This document shows, piece by piece, positions 40,901-52,112 of a stretch of DNA of 64,000 nt. The stretch comes from Cyanophora paradoxa (taxonomy: Eukaryota > Glaucocystophyceae > Cyanophorales > Cyanophoraceae): contig QPMI01000005.1 in NCBI GenBank assembly GCA_004431415.1, positions 248,001-312,000 on the forward strand, read 5' to 3'. Within the stretch, counting starts at the first letter, position 1. Each line of letters starts with the position of its first letter. Under the pieces are notes generated by a model. The model did not search any database. It was given only the letters and a program-made list of their open reading frames with translations, and was not told the DNA's origin. The translations under genes were made by a program, and so were the position numbers.

Positions 40901-42626
40901 GTGCCTCCCCCCTTCCCCCGCCCCCCCCCCCCCCCCCCCCCCCCCCCGCCCTTTGTTCGCACCTGGACGGCGGCGACGCGGTACTTGATGAGCGCCACGT
41001 CCATGTCCGAGTGGTCCTGCGGGAGGGAAGGGAGTACAGGCGCCGGCGTCAGGGGGGTACGGGATCGGGGGGCAGACGGGATCTCGCTCGGCTCGGGCGA
41101 GCTGCGTTTCGTTCGCACCTGGATGATGGAGCCGGCGGCGAGGATGGTCTTGGGGTTCTGCGAAGGAAGGGCGTCAGTCGGGCGGCGGCCGGCGGCGGCC
41201 GGCGGACGGCGGCGCAGCCAGCTGGCCAGCTAGTCTGCTAGCCAGCTAGCTCAGCTCGTCCAGAGGCCCGGCAATCAAGGCCGGAGCGGCGGGCGGCTCG
41301 TCGCGGGCCCGCCCCTATGCCGACCGAGACCGAGCCCGCCCCCACCACGTGTACCCCCCTGATGCGGCGGACCTTGGGGTCGTGCGTGAGGGAATTTCCG
41401 AGGAAATCGAAGGCCCTGTAGTTCTCCCCTGCACCCCGGCGTCGGAGGAGGGATGGGGTACAGGGGCGGGAGGTCGGCGGAGCGGTACCCAGGCGGAGGT
41501 AGAGCAGGCCGATGGTGGTCAGGATCTCGGGGTTCTCGGGGGAGAACCTGCGGAGGGGGGGTACGACCTCGGCGCCCGGGCCGGAGCTTGGAGGGGGGTA
41601 CGGCGCACTCGAGAGCCTCCAAGTAGACGTCGATGGCGGCCTTGTAGTTCTCCTGAAGCGTGTAGACCTGCGGGCGGGCGCGGCGGCTCAGCGGCGGCGC
41701 GGAGCCACGCAAACAGAGCCGGGAAGCAGTGCAGCGCGCGCCTTTCCGAGCTGCATGAACGTCGCGTCATGCCTTTGGATGCTGTTCGCCCTCCGGAACG
41801 ATTCGATCGCCTGCGCGGCGCATGAGCGAAGGAAGGAGCGTGCCTTCGCGCTGAGCGCTGAGCGCTGAAGCGCGAAGCGCACGGGCTCGTAGTTCTTCAG
41901 GTACATGTAGCAGAGGCCCTTGTTGTGCCAGATCTCCTGCGGGCCGCGCGTCAGCGGGCGGGTGGGCGGGCGGGCGGCGCGCGGCCGGGCGCCGCGCGGC
42001 GAGATGCGGGCCGCGTGGCGCCGGGCGCCGGGCGCTGGGCGCACCCAGTCGTCGATCCCTATTCGGAGCGCCTCATCATACACGTCGATGGCCGCCTTGT
42101 GCTTCCCCAGGAGGTAGCTGCGCGGCGCGGCTCGGCGGGGGCGACGCGGCGGGCGGCTCGCGGGGCCGGGAGGAGCGCGGCTCACAGAGAGCGGCCGACT
42201 TGCTTCAGGTTAGCCACGTTGTGCGGGTTCAGGCATGTCGCCGCCTGGAACAGCTGCAGGGACTCCTGAATCTCGCCTTTTTGCCGCTTGATGAAGGCTG
42301 AGCCGCTCCCGCGCGTGAGAGCGAGGCCCAGCGAACGCAAATGCCGAGGCCAGGCGCCGCGGGCCGCACCCTTTACGAAGATTGGGTACTCGGACATGCC
42401 ATTGCACCTGCGGCTGGCTTAGCTAAGCCCCGCCGCGAGTGCAATCGACGTGCGCACGCGGCAAGCTGCTCCTCGATCAGCTTGATGCATTCCCTGAAGT
42501 CCTGCGGGCCACGGTCGAGCGCGGCCCCGGCAACTTGAAAAAGCTACGGCGGCGGACCTGCCGTACGTATAGCAGATGTATCAGCCAGTTGTTCTTCTCT
42601 CTCAGGGGCGGCGTCGGCTTCTGCAT
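37955..42626 (-). CDS. BBS4: BBS4, BBSome TPR subunit
   Basis: ATG 42626 begins [20 protein letters not shown]. Exons I could place: 42558-42626, 42458-42501, ~42407 onward, 42186-42297, 42045-42117, 41883-41936, 41742-41810, 41602-41667, 41489-41547; the rest continue to TGA at 37955. Readable TPR segments in order: [104 protein letters not shown]; a YASAF-type repeat; [20 protein letters not shown]; Gly/Pro tail. Order and wording track animal BBS4 closely. BBS4 is part of the BBSome coat that carries membrane cargo in cilia, so the host is flagellated. One intron (after LGK, 41742) seems to have a GC donor. Introns are GC-rich, several with GTACCCC in sense. Confidence 0.85.
38470..38576. 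repeat. AAGCTAAG simple repeat in a BBS4 intron
   Basis: About 107 bases made of AAGCTAAG/AAGTTAAGC units in direct and inverted order. It lies between coding exons of BBS4. Confidence 0.6.
40921..40947. repeat. 27-base C run in a BBS4 intron
   Basis: Uninterrupted C27 on the plus strand, hence G27 in the BBS4 transcript. Other long runs: C33 at 29,081, C30 at 55,852, C21 at 57,716 and C21 at 53,251. All lie in introns, and several directly precede an acceptor. Confidence 0.8.
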
Positions 42627-42742
42627 CGCTGGCTGCGTCGCTCGCGAGCGTACCCCCCGCCAGTTCGTCCCCGGGGTTCGTGCAAATCGCCGGCTCGCTG
42701 TTCGCTAGTTCGGGGCCCAGCAGCCGCAGAGCAGCAGCACAG
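42627..42742. promoter_or_regulatory. 116-bp bidirectional promoter region
   Basis: BBS4 (start 42626, minus) and ATP sulfurylase (start 42743, plus) are divergent and separated by only 116 bases, so both promoters and 5' leaders must fit or overlap here. No TATA box is evident. Confidence 0.55.
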
Positions 42743-44842
42743 ATGGCGTTCGTGGCTCCCATCGTGGCGGTCCGCGCGGCGGCCGTCGATATCTCCGCCC
42801 AGTCGGCGCGCACGTCGGAGCGCGCGGCGGCGGTTGCCTCGCCGATCGTGGCTGGCCGGTCTTTCCAGGCTATTCGCAAGGTCGACTTCCTGGCCGGCGG
42901 CGCGGCGCCCCGCCGCAGCTTCCGCGCTGCGCGCGTCGTTCGCGAGGTCCCGCTGGAGGTCTCCGCCTCCACCTCGATCGTGACCACCACGAAGCACACC
43001 GAGATCGTCGAGCTCCTCGTCCCGGAGTCGCAGCGCGCGGCGAAGAAGGCCGAGGCGGCGGGCCTCCCCAAGGTGGCCATCAACGAGGTTGATGTCCAGT
43101 GGGTGCACGTGCTGGCCGACGGCTGGGCGTCGCCGCTCAAGGGCTTCATGCGCGAGAAGGAGTACCTGCAGGCGCTGCACTTCAACTTCCTCCGCCTCGA
43201 GGACGGCTCCATCGTCAACCAGTCGCTTCCCATCGTGCTCCCCGTCTCCACCGCCGACAAGGAGCGCCTCGCGGGCGCCAAGGCGTTCACCATCACCGAC
43301 GAGAGCGGCAAGGACCTCGCCATCCTGCGCGACCCCGAGTTCTACGAGCACCGCAAGGAGGAGCGCGTCGCCCGCACCTTTGGCCTCACCGACGAGCGCC
43401 ACCCGTACGCGGAGAAGATCTACGCCGCGGGCGACTGGCTCGTCGGCGGCGAGCTCGAGGTCCTCGAGCCGATCGTCTACAACGACGGCCTCGACAAGTA
43501 CCGCCTCACCCCGAAGCAGGTGCACTCGCTCATCTTCTCTTTCTTCCTGCCTTCGCTTTGCGCGCGCTCTTAGCTAAAGCTTCTCCCGCAGCTCCGCGAG
43601 GAGTACAAGAAGCGCGGCGCCGACGCCGTCTACGCCTTCCAGGTACCCCTCCTTTCTCTCTTTCGTTCCTTTTCCTTCCTTTCCTTCGCTGACGGGCGCC
43701 GGCGCCCCGCGCGCAGCTCCGCAACCCCGTCCACAACGGCCACGCGCTCCTCATGACGGACACCCGCCAGCGCCTCCTGGACCAGGGCTTCAAGGTACCC
43801 GTCCCCTTCCCCCCGCCCTTCCCCCCCCCCCCACTCCCCGACACTTCGTTCGCAGAACCCCGTGCTCCTGCTGCACCCCCTCGGCGGCTGGACCAAGCCC
43901 GATGACGTCCCGCTCGACACCCGCATGAAGCAGCACGACGCCGTCCTCGCCGACAAGGTACCCCCCTCCTTCTCCCCCCCCTCTCATCTCTTCTTAATCG
44001 GCCCCGCAGGTGCTCGACCCCGAGACCACCATTGTGGCCATCTTCCCGAGCCCCATGGTCTACGCCGGCCCCACCGAGGCGCGTACCCCCCGTTTCTCCC
44101 CCTCCCTTTTGTAATCTTTTCTGAGAATCCCGTACCCCCGCAGGTCCAGTGGCACGCCAAGTCGCGCATGAACGCCGGCGCCGATTTCTACATCGTCGGC
44201 CGCGACCCCGCCGGCATGAAGGTCGGCGTACCCCCCGCCCCGCTTTCCTAACTCTCGTACCCTCTCTCACCCTCGTGCTTCCTTTCGCAGCACCCCGCCA
44301 CCGACGACGACATCTACAACGCCGACCACGGCAAGGCCGGTGCGCCTCCCGTACCCCCTCTCTCCCCCCTCAAAAAAATGCGAATCGAACTCGTACCCCC
44401 CGCAGTCCTCCAGATGGCCCCGGGCCTGGAGGGCCTCAACATCCTTCCCTTCCGCGTCGCGGCGTACAGCAAGTCCGAGGGCAAGGTACCCCCCTCGCAT
44501 CTTCGTACCCCCGTACCCCCTCCCTGACGCCGTACCCCCTCAGATGACCTTCTTCGACCCGAAGCGTGCGGACGACTTCCTGTTCATCTCCGGCTCGAAG
44601 GTGAACCTTTCCCTCTGCCGGGAGCGTTCCTCTGTGGCCGGGCCGCTGAGGCTTCGTTCGCAGATGCGCGCCTTCGCGCGCACTGGCGAGCAGCCCCCGA
44701 AGGGCTTCATGGGCGACAACGCGTGGCAGGTCCGTTCGAATTGACTGTACCCCTCTCGAAAATTCCGATTCGCGTACCCCCCGCTGATCTCTTCCCCCAG
44801 GTTCTGGTCGACTACTACAAGTCCCTCCAGGCCTCGTCGTAG
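42743..44842 (+). CDS. ATPS: ATP sulfurylase (sulfate adenylyltransferase), probably plastid-targeted
   Basis: ATG 42743 ([20 protein letters not shown]). Eleven exons: 42743-43519, 43592-43642, 43717-43794, 43856-43957, 44010-44078, 44144-44221, 44291-44339, 44406-44485, 44544-44600, 44664-44729, 44801-44842; 482 residues. The Ala/Arg/Ser-rich first ~75 residues look like a plastid transit peptide. The catalytic motif [12 protein letters not shown] (QxRNPxHxGH type) and [10 protein letters not shown] are present, as are [16 protein letters not shown] and the C-terminal [18 protein letters not shown]. The enzyme makes adenylyl sulfate from ATP and sulfate, the first step of sulfate assimilation. 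Intron 5 (44079-44143) uses a GC donor; most others begin with or contain GTACCCC. All exon joins keep the frame. Confidence 0.93.
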
Positions 44843-46364
44843 GCGCCTGTACCCCCGGCGGCCCGGCCCCGGCCCGGCTTCTGAGCCGGCCATTAGCGGA
44901 GATGTACTATGTACTAAGTGGGTTCTTTCTTTCAAGGAGTGTACTGCAGCTGTTCGGACGTGGATGCCGCGGGCCAGGCGCCTGCCAGGGAGCGGGTTAT
45001 AATCAGGCCTCGGCCTCCGCCGCCGACGAGCTGCAGGTGGCGTCCATACGGGACCCCAGAGTCCGGATGGTACCCCGCCGTTGCGGGCTGGGCTGAGCCG
45101 CTGAGCGGTTGGCCGTCCGAGGCCGGCGCGGCGGCGGCGGCGCCGCGCCGAGGCCGGACCGGCGGCGAAACCCAGGACCCTGGCCGGACCGGCAAGCTCG
45201 CTCGCGGCGGGCCAGCTGCATACATTACTCGAGGGACCGGAGAGAGAGGCGGCGCGGAGGCCTCGGGGCCGCTTGCGGGACCCCGCGTTGGGGGGGCCGG
45301 GGGGGGGGGCCGGGGGGGGCCGGGGGGCGGGGGCGGGGGAAGGGAGGGGGGGGGGGCGAATCGAAGGCGTGTGGGCCTGGCCGTCGCCGTCTCCGCGGAG
45401 GGCGGCGCTCTCGGTCGCGCGCGCGTTACCTGCCGCAATGCGCGGCGGCCGATGCGGCGCGTCGTGGCGCCAAATTAGAGCCGCCCGACCTCTCAGAGTC
45501 TGATCGGCCGCGCCGCGCGCCGGGGCGGCGCCGCGCCATCGCCCTTGCGTCGTTCCCCAGGTCCCACCGCCCCGCCTCGGCGCGCACCCAAGGCAAGACC
45601 GTAAATTTGTTGGTCGCCCATCCTGGAATAAACCGCCTCGGGGGGGACGCCGGACGCCGAGGGGCTGGCGGGACGGGGGGCCGAGGGGGCTCGCATCGGT
45701 AATTATAAGGACGCCCCAACTCAGGACCAGACCGTCGGACACCACGACGACGGCAGGGGTCGGGAGGTGGTCACGCTGGTGGAGGGAGACCCCGAGCGGC
45801 GTCGGCAGGGCTCACGATCACGATCGGCAACTTGCCCGTAAGGCTGAGGTCTAGCTATATAGCCCCTGAGAAGCTCCGGCGGCTCCAACAACGAACCTCA
45901 TTATTCGGCCGACAATGCCCCGTCGCGTCGGGCTGGTGAACTAGCCAGGCGTGCTCTTAATGATCACGACCCATGCCAGCGACCGCACCTGAAATCGAAC
46001 CTTCTCTTCCCCTTCCTCTTCCCCCCCCCCTTCCATCCCCCCACCCCCGGCCCCCCGGCCCCCCAGCATGCGGGCATCTCCCGGGCGATCATGAGCTTAT
46101 TATTTATCTGGCTCCGGTCCCAGTGGGGCGGGGTGCAACTAGCTAGCTATAGCCTGAGAGGGGACCGGGCCGGCCGCGCCGGAGGCGACATCGATCGCGA
46201 AGAAGGCGCCCATGGCAGCGGACTCCGGGAGAGCACCTCGAGGCCGCCCGGGGGCTGAAAACTTTCTGCAAGCTTTAGTTAATTGGAAAAGATTGCAATT
46301 GTGCAAATATATTTCTGTGATATGATCCGATTTCAGTACTTCCTATAGCTACTACCTCCTATAG
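44843..46364. other. Spacer between convergent ATPS and aminotransferase genes
   Basis: No gene supported. GC-rich, with a G-rich tract at 45,290-45,358 and a C-rich tract near 46,020-46,060. Long antisense frames overlap the ATPS 3' end but carry no domain. A partial copy of the aminotransferase terminal exon lies at 46,195-46,257. Confidence 0.5.
46195..46257 (-). pseudogene. Decayed copy of the aminotransferase last exon
   Basis: The plus-strand word CGCGAAGAAGGCGCCC, then TGGC, GACTC and CCGGGG blocks, repeat in the same order as in the real last exon at 46,365-46,480. It lies 110 bases beyond that gene's stop, in the same orientation, and is not in frame. Confidence 0.55.
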
Positions 46365-49300
46365 CTACGGAGCCGCGAAGAAGGCGCCCTTGGCGGAGGA
46401 TAGGGACTCAAGGCCTCCGGGGGAGCGGAGGCGCGCCGCCAGGCGCCCCAGCCGCCGCGTCAGCTCCCGGACGTTCTCCGCGTCCTGAGGGCGGCCGTTA
46501 TAATATAATTAGGGGGCACAACGCGGCTTCTAGCGATAGTCGAAGCTCTTGGAGCGTCTATAGAAAGGAAAACAGAGGCCGCTAATGATCATGATCGGAT
46601 CGCGCTGTAGCTAGCTATAGGATCGATCCATGTCCGCTCCGGATATCATCTCTTATCGATTCCGCCGGGCCTCGGTCCGGCTCACCTGGGCGACGCAGAC
46701 GCGGAACCAGCCGGGCGGGCGCGCCCGCGTCGGGCCCCCGGGCGTCAGGTTCACCCGCAGCTCCTGCGCCCGCGCGGCGCGCCTCAGAGGCAGCTATTTA
46801 CATAATTATAATTAGGGGCCGGGGGCGGGCGGGCCTCCATGAAGTACTTGTAGAGGAGGTCCTCGGCCTGCGCCCCGCTCGGCTCCTCCGCCACGGGAAC
46901 CTGTGTCCGCCGCGGATCCCGGACCGCAATCGCAATTGCAATGAGATAAGGCGGGGAGAGCCATTCATATTCGGAGAGGAGTCTTAGAGAACGAATTTAT
47001 GACGCGGCTCGCCGAGGCGAGGCGAGGCGAGGCGACTTGCCGAGACGAGGCCTCGAGGACTGCGGGGCGGGGATTCGGGGGCTCGGCGGCTCGGGGAGTG
47101 CGCGGGGTACCGGTGTGAGACCAACTTCCTTCCAAGCTTAAGAGGAAGTTTGATGCGGCTCGGCAGGCCTAGGCCTAGGCCTGGCCTCCGGCGCCAGGGT
47201 CGCTTCAAGCCTTCTTCTTTGCGAAAAAGCGCTAGCGCTAGCCTAGCCTTCTTTCCGAAAAAGCGGGGCGGCCCGGCGGGGCGGGCGGGCGCGCGGGTCC
47301 CACATGAGGTTTAATTAAGCTCGCCTAAGGGCGGGCGCGGTCCACATTAGAGTCCCGCATTAGGTCCCACATTAAGCTCGCCACATTAGAGTCCCAATTA
47401 GGTTTATTAATTAATAGAGCGGCGGGGCGGGCGGGCGGGCGGGCGCGGGCGCGGGTCCCACCTTGAGGTTCCTGCGTGCATAGGCGATCGCGAGCGGGAG
47501 GAACTCCCCCGCCTGCATCATCACAAAGAGGCCTGCGCGAGTTCGCGCGCGTCAGATGGCAGCTCAAGCTTCTTGAGGGGGGAATGAATTCGAATCGAAG
47601 GGGGCAGCTCAAGCTTCTTAAGCGAAGAAGTCTTAGCTAGCTATAGAGGTCTTAGCGGGCGGAGCCTCAGATTCAGATGGCCGCGAGATGGAGCGGAGCA
47701 GAAGCGGAGCGGTAATTCAAGACCGGGGCACGAAGCTTCGCGGAGGCTCGGAGTGGGGCCGCACGATGCTTAAGTGGTCCAAGGCAGAGAGACAGAGGCA
47801 AGACGGGGGCCTAATATAAGCCTAAGCTTCGATCGCGGGAGAAGCGTGGGGCGCCTCGAGGGCTAATAAGTGCTCCAAGGCAGAGAGACAGAGGCGCGAT
47901 CGAAGCTTAGGCTTATATTAGGCCCCCTAAGCTTGCCCCCGCGATCGAAGCTTAGGCTTATATTAGGCTTAGACGGGGGCCTAATATAAGCCTAAGCTTA
48001 ATGCATCGCGACTCGACCGGGGGGGAAGCGTGGGCCAGGGCGCCCCTAAGGCAGCGCGGGCACCGGCGTGAGGCGGAAGGCAGCGCTCAGCGTATTAAGG
48101 CTTGTATTTATTAGGCGTAATTATATAAGACTAGGGCACCGGCGTGGGGCCGGACGAAGGGGATGCCGGCGGCCTGGAGCCCCTCGGCGAGGGCCCCGCA
48201 GGCCGCCCGCAGCCGCCCCCGCAGCGTCTCGAGGTACCTGCGGCGCCGCCCGGCTTAAAAAGGGCAAGAGTCTCTAGATGTTGTCAGGGCCAGTAAAAGA
48301 AACGTCTAGGCCGTTAAAAGACTCGTGGCCATCTAGACTGGATCTTGTAAGATCTTGTAAGGGCCATCTAGATCTAGCCTCGGTCCCAACTCTCGCCCGG
48401 GATCGATACGATACGATCGATACGGCGCCGCCCAGCTCACAAGAGGCCATGCGCCTCTAGATCATGCGCCTCTAGATCTTGTAAGGTTCGTTAAAAGAAA
48501 CGTCCAGGGCCATCTAGCCAGGGCCGGGATCCCGGCCTGCGCGGTGCGGTTCCGGTCCCGCCGGAACATCTACAAAGGAGCAGCTGGGGACAGCAGCTTA
48601 TAATAATTAGGGGGCGGCAAGAGCCGTCCCTCTAGATCTCTCGGAGTCTCTTGCGAGGGCATCGGTCGAAGTCCCATCGGGCCGGGGCGCGGACGAGTCG
48701 GAGTATCTAAAAAGGAGCAGCAGGGGCAAGAAGCAACTTGCGATTGGGAAGAGGCGCAGCTCGGAGGGAGCGCACCGGTCGAGCCAGGCGTCAACGTCGG
48801 GGCCGCGGAGGAGGCGGAGGACGGCGCGCTGCGAGAGCGTCGAGGGCGACGCGAGGCGGGCCACCTGCGCGGGCGGGAGCGGTAATAAGAAGACGGCTGC
48901 CGTTCAGCTGGCTATCTCAAGGGCAAGGCCGACAGTTTTGCCAGATAAAAAGAAAACCAAATGGCTACATTTCGTGAGGGCGGGCGGGAGGGCCAGGCTA
49001 TATAGCTAGGGCGGGAGGTCCAGGTGGGTATATTGGGGGGGGGGGGGAGGAAGGGGGGTACAACCTGCTGGAGGACGAGGAGGAGGCTGTAGTGAAGGCT
49101 GTGTAGCACTCCGACGCGCAGGCCGGATCTGCGACGGCAGGGGGGTGGGGGTGGGGGTGGGGGGAGGAGGGGGGGGGGGTGTCGGCGCGGCCAGCTCAAA
49201 GCGCCTGCTTAAACAGCCCTACGAGCTCAAGGGGCGCGGCCAGGGTACTAGTGCTAACTTGAAACTCGCCTAAGGGTAGAAGCGCGTGGGAACGGAAGGA

Positions 49301-51561
49301 ACGAGGCTGGAGGCTTGGTCAAGCGCAAGCTTAAGCTTAAGAGGAAACTGAAGACGGCGCAAATTATTTCGACCATTAAGAGAAACCTTAAGAGAAAGCT
49401 TAAGAGAAAGCTCAAGTTGGTGTACATTTGACAAGTAACAGTGTGCAAGATCTAAAATGCGCGCACGCGGCGAAGTCCTTCGAGAAGCCGTAGACGACGT
49501 GCGTGCGGGCCGCCGCCTCCCGCCCCAGACCCTCCGCCACCCGGCACGCCGACACGAACCTGGGCGCATGGGCGCGGGGGTACGCGCGCACGATCAGCTT
49601 CTTCGGGCTTGCGCGTGCACCCACCCAGGGGGGTGGGGTTGGGGGGGAAGGGGCGCGGAGGTGGGCAGAATGAAAGAAAGGTGGCGCGGAGGGCAGGTGG
49701 GGAGGGGGAGGGAGGAAAAGAGAGGGGGTGGGGGGGGGGGGGGGAGGGGGAGGGGGCGCCTTACGGAGGGGTCGTGCACGGAGAGGGCGTAGATCTCGTC
49801 GACCTGGGGTACAACGCTCAGCCAAAGGCTCAGGGGGTACGGGCCTCGAGAATTCGAAAAGAAAGAGGGGGAGGCCTAGAGAGAAGGAGGGAAGAGGGGC
49901 ACACGCGAGCACGAATGCCCTGCGGGGGGTGGGCGGGGGGGAAAGGTAGGTAGGAGGTAGGAAGGCGGGGGGGGGGAGGAGGTGGGGGGTTTGGGAGGGG
50001 GACTAGCATGTCCTGGACCGCGGCTCTGGGGTGTAAAGGGGGGAGGAAATGGAAAGGGACAGCGGCTAGGGGGTACGCACGAGGCAGTGGAGGTCTTCCC
50101 GGGCGCAGAGGGCGAGCACAGGTGCGAGCTCCTCCGGAGAGGCCAGTACCCCCGCCGGGTTTGACGGGTTCGAGATCATCACCAGGCGCTGAAACCAGGT
50201 TAGAAAGTACGGGGGGTACGGTGAGAATTGGGGTGCAGTGTGGCACCGGTCGGCGGCCGGCGGCCCGGAGGCGGGCGAGGGCATCGGCCAACGGAGCCTC
50301 GTAGCTCCCGTACCCCTCGTAGCTCGAACTCGAGCCCGTATCCCCGTCGTCCTCCTGCGGGTACACCGGCTCCAGCGCCACCCGGTTCCGATACGAGAGG
50401 ATCTGGGGGTACAGGGCGTTTCGAGGGGGAGAGAGCGTCGGGAAGGGGGTACGATGACCTTGGAGAAATTGGAGTAGTGGGGCGCGAGGCACAGGGCGAC
50501 GTCGCCCTGCCCGGGGGTATGAGAAAACCTCACGGGAGAGGGGTACGGCTGCGCGGACCTCGTCGCAGATGGCAGCGACCGCCGCCTCGATCACCGTCGA
50601 TGTACCCCCCATGGCGACGATCTGGGGTACGGGCGGCGCTCGGAGAGAGACAGGGCGCCACGGTACAGCTTAATACGAAGCGCCCACCGACATCGGGGTC
50701 GAGTTATACCCCAGGCGTTCGTTGAGGAAGGGGCTGACCGCCTGCACAGGGGTACGATTAGCACGACTGCCGGCGCCGAAAGGGGGGTACGCTTCGCTTC
50801 GCGCCTCCCTGAACTCGTTCGAGCCGTACCTGCGGGGTACAGGCGACTCAGCAAAGAAGCAGCGGCGGGCGGCAGCGGCGGGTCGGCGGCTCGATCTGAA
50901 GCGACGTGTGTGCTCATCAAGCTGAAGCTAAGCCCATAGCTAGGCCCCGATCACGGCGGCGGGTGGCCGCGCGCGCTGGGAAGAAGAGCGGAGGGGAGCG
51001 GAGGAGAAGGGCCGCATGGCAGGCCGCTACGCTCAGCTCGAAAGGCGGTCGGTCGGCCCAGGAGGAGCGGAGCGGCAGCTTCAGAGCGGGCCAGCGAAGC
51101 GCACCACTCGTCGGCGTACTCGAAATCCGTTCGCGCCGTCTCTAACGACCCGAGGCGCTCCTCGAGGATGTCGCCCACCACCTTGTTCTCTGCCGCCGGC
51201 GCGCGGGGCGTCAGCAGCGAGCCGCGCGGCGGGGTCTCTAGATCTTGGCCGAGTGGCCCGATCGGTTTCCGTGGATCTGCGGAGCGCGCGGACCTGCATA
51301 GCTAAGCTCGATGTATCCTTCGGGGTCCGCCGCGCTGTATGGGCGCCTGCGGCACTGCGCGCGGGGCGGGATCAGATCGGGCACGCGCACGCGCACGGCG
51401 CACATGCGCCGCCGCGCGCGCGGGGGCTCAGAATGGAGGCGACGTGCCTTGTACTCGCTCGCGGTGTACTGACAGGGTTCGTAGCCGACGATCAGGTGCT
51501 GGGCGCGCGCCGCGAGCGCCGCCTCGCCCTGGGCGGACTCCGGCGAGGCTGCCGGCGGCAT
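46365..51561 (-). CDS. PLP aminotransferase, ACC-synthase-like
   Basis: From ATG 51561 (MPPAASPESAQGEAALAARA) the exons give QHLIVGYEPCQYTASEYKA; YSAADPEGYIELSYA spliced to ENKVVGDILEERLGSLETAR, equivalent to the PxGxIQMGLAENQ region of ACC synthases; RYGSNEFREA; FLNERLGYNSTPMSV; MGGTSTVIEAAVAAICDEG; DVALCLAPHYSNFSK; NRVALEPVYPQEDDG; MISNPSNPAGVLASPEELAP; VDEIYALSVHDPS; VVYGFSKDFAACAHFR with the PLP lysine in the SKD motif; GLRVGVLHSLHYSLLLVLQQ; a SPSTLSQRAVLRLLRGPDV helix; GIPFVRPHAG and LFVMMQAGEFLPL; and terminal ENVRELTRRLGRLAARLRSP with stop at 46365. A fold-type I class-I aminotransferase is clear. True ACC synthase activity cannot be told apart from a related aminotransferase. Introns carry GTACCCC in sense. 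Confidence 0.85.
47778..48002. repeat. Inverted repeat set in an aminotransferase intron
   Basis: CCTAATATAAGCCTAAGCTT and its complement occur four times (about 47,810, 47,900, 47,953 and 47,979), two in each orientation. The word AAGGCAGAGAGACAGAGGC occurs twice (about 47,780 and 47,877). The parts can form a large cruciform. Confidence 0.7.
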
Positions 51562-52112
51562 GTGCTCGCGCGGCGATCGCTGGATGGCGATCGCTGGGGC
51601 TACGCGAGCTGCGGGCGGATCCGAGGTTCGGCTATCCGGGTACGTGAACATCGAGCACCTGACGCGGATGAGTCCAACCACGGCGGCGACACGTGTAGGC
51701 GAGGAGCGCTCTGCTTCGCCCGAACGATCTTACAGAAGCATGTTCGCCTACATGGGCGGCATGTCGCCGCGGGTGTGCTTCACGGCAGAGCTCGCAGCGC
51801 GGGTGCGTCACCCCTAGCGTCATGCGCGAGGAAGAGAGCGGGGATAGCGCGGGAGTTCGCGCTAGTTGCATTTGCCGGAGCGCCCGCGTACACTTTCATG
51901 TCAAATGAGCCCTCTGCCCGGCCCCGGGCTCCTGCGGGCCGGTCCCGCGCCCTGACTGTCCGATCCGCCTCGATCAGGGACTCTCTGGAACTGTTGACAT
52001 TGCGCACGGATCGACGGGAGCGTTCGTCGTCGAGACTACGACTCCCGCCCGCGACCTCGACGTCGACGTTAGCGTTCACGTTGCGGAGCGAGACGCGCGC
52101 TCCGCGGCCGGT
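51562..52112. other. Spacer between divergent aminotransferase and WAV3-like genes
   Basis: GC-rich, open on both strands but with no recognised domain. It must hold both promoters, and possibly the unread first exon of the WAV3-like gene, whose start codon I could not find. Confidence 0.4.

Noticed and set aside
44540-45745. 401-codon minus-strand frame overlapping the ATP sulfurylase 3' end
   Set aside because: Antisense to proven ATPS exons and low in complexity elsewhere. No domain and no intron signals.
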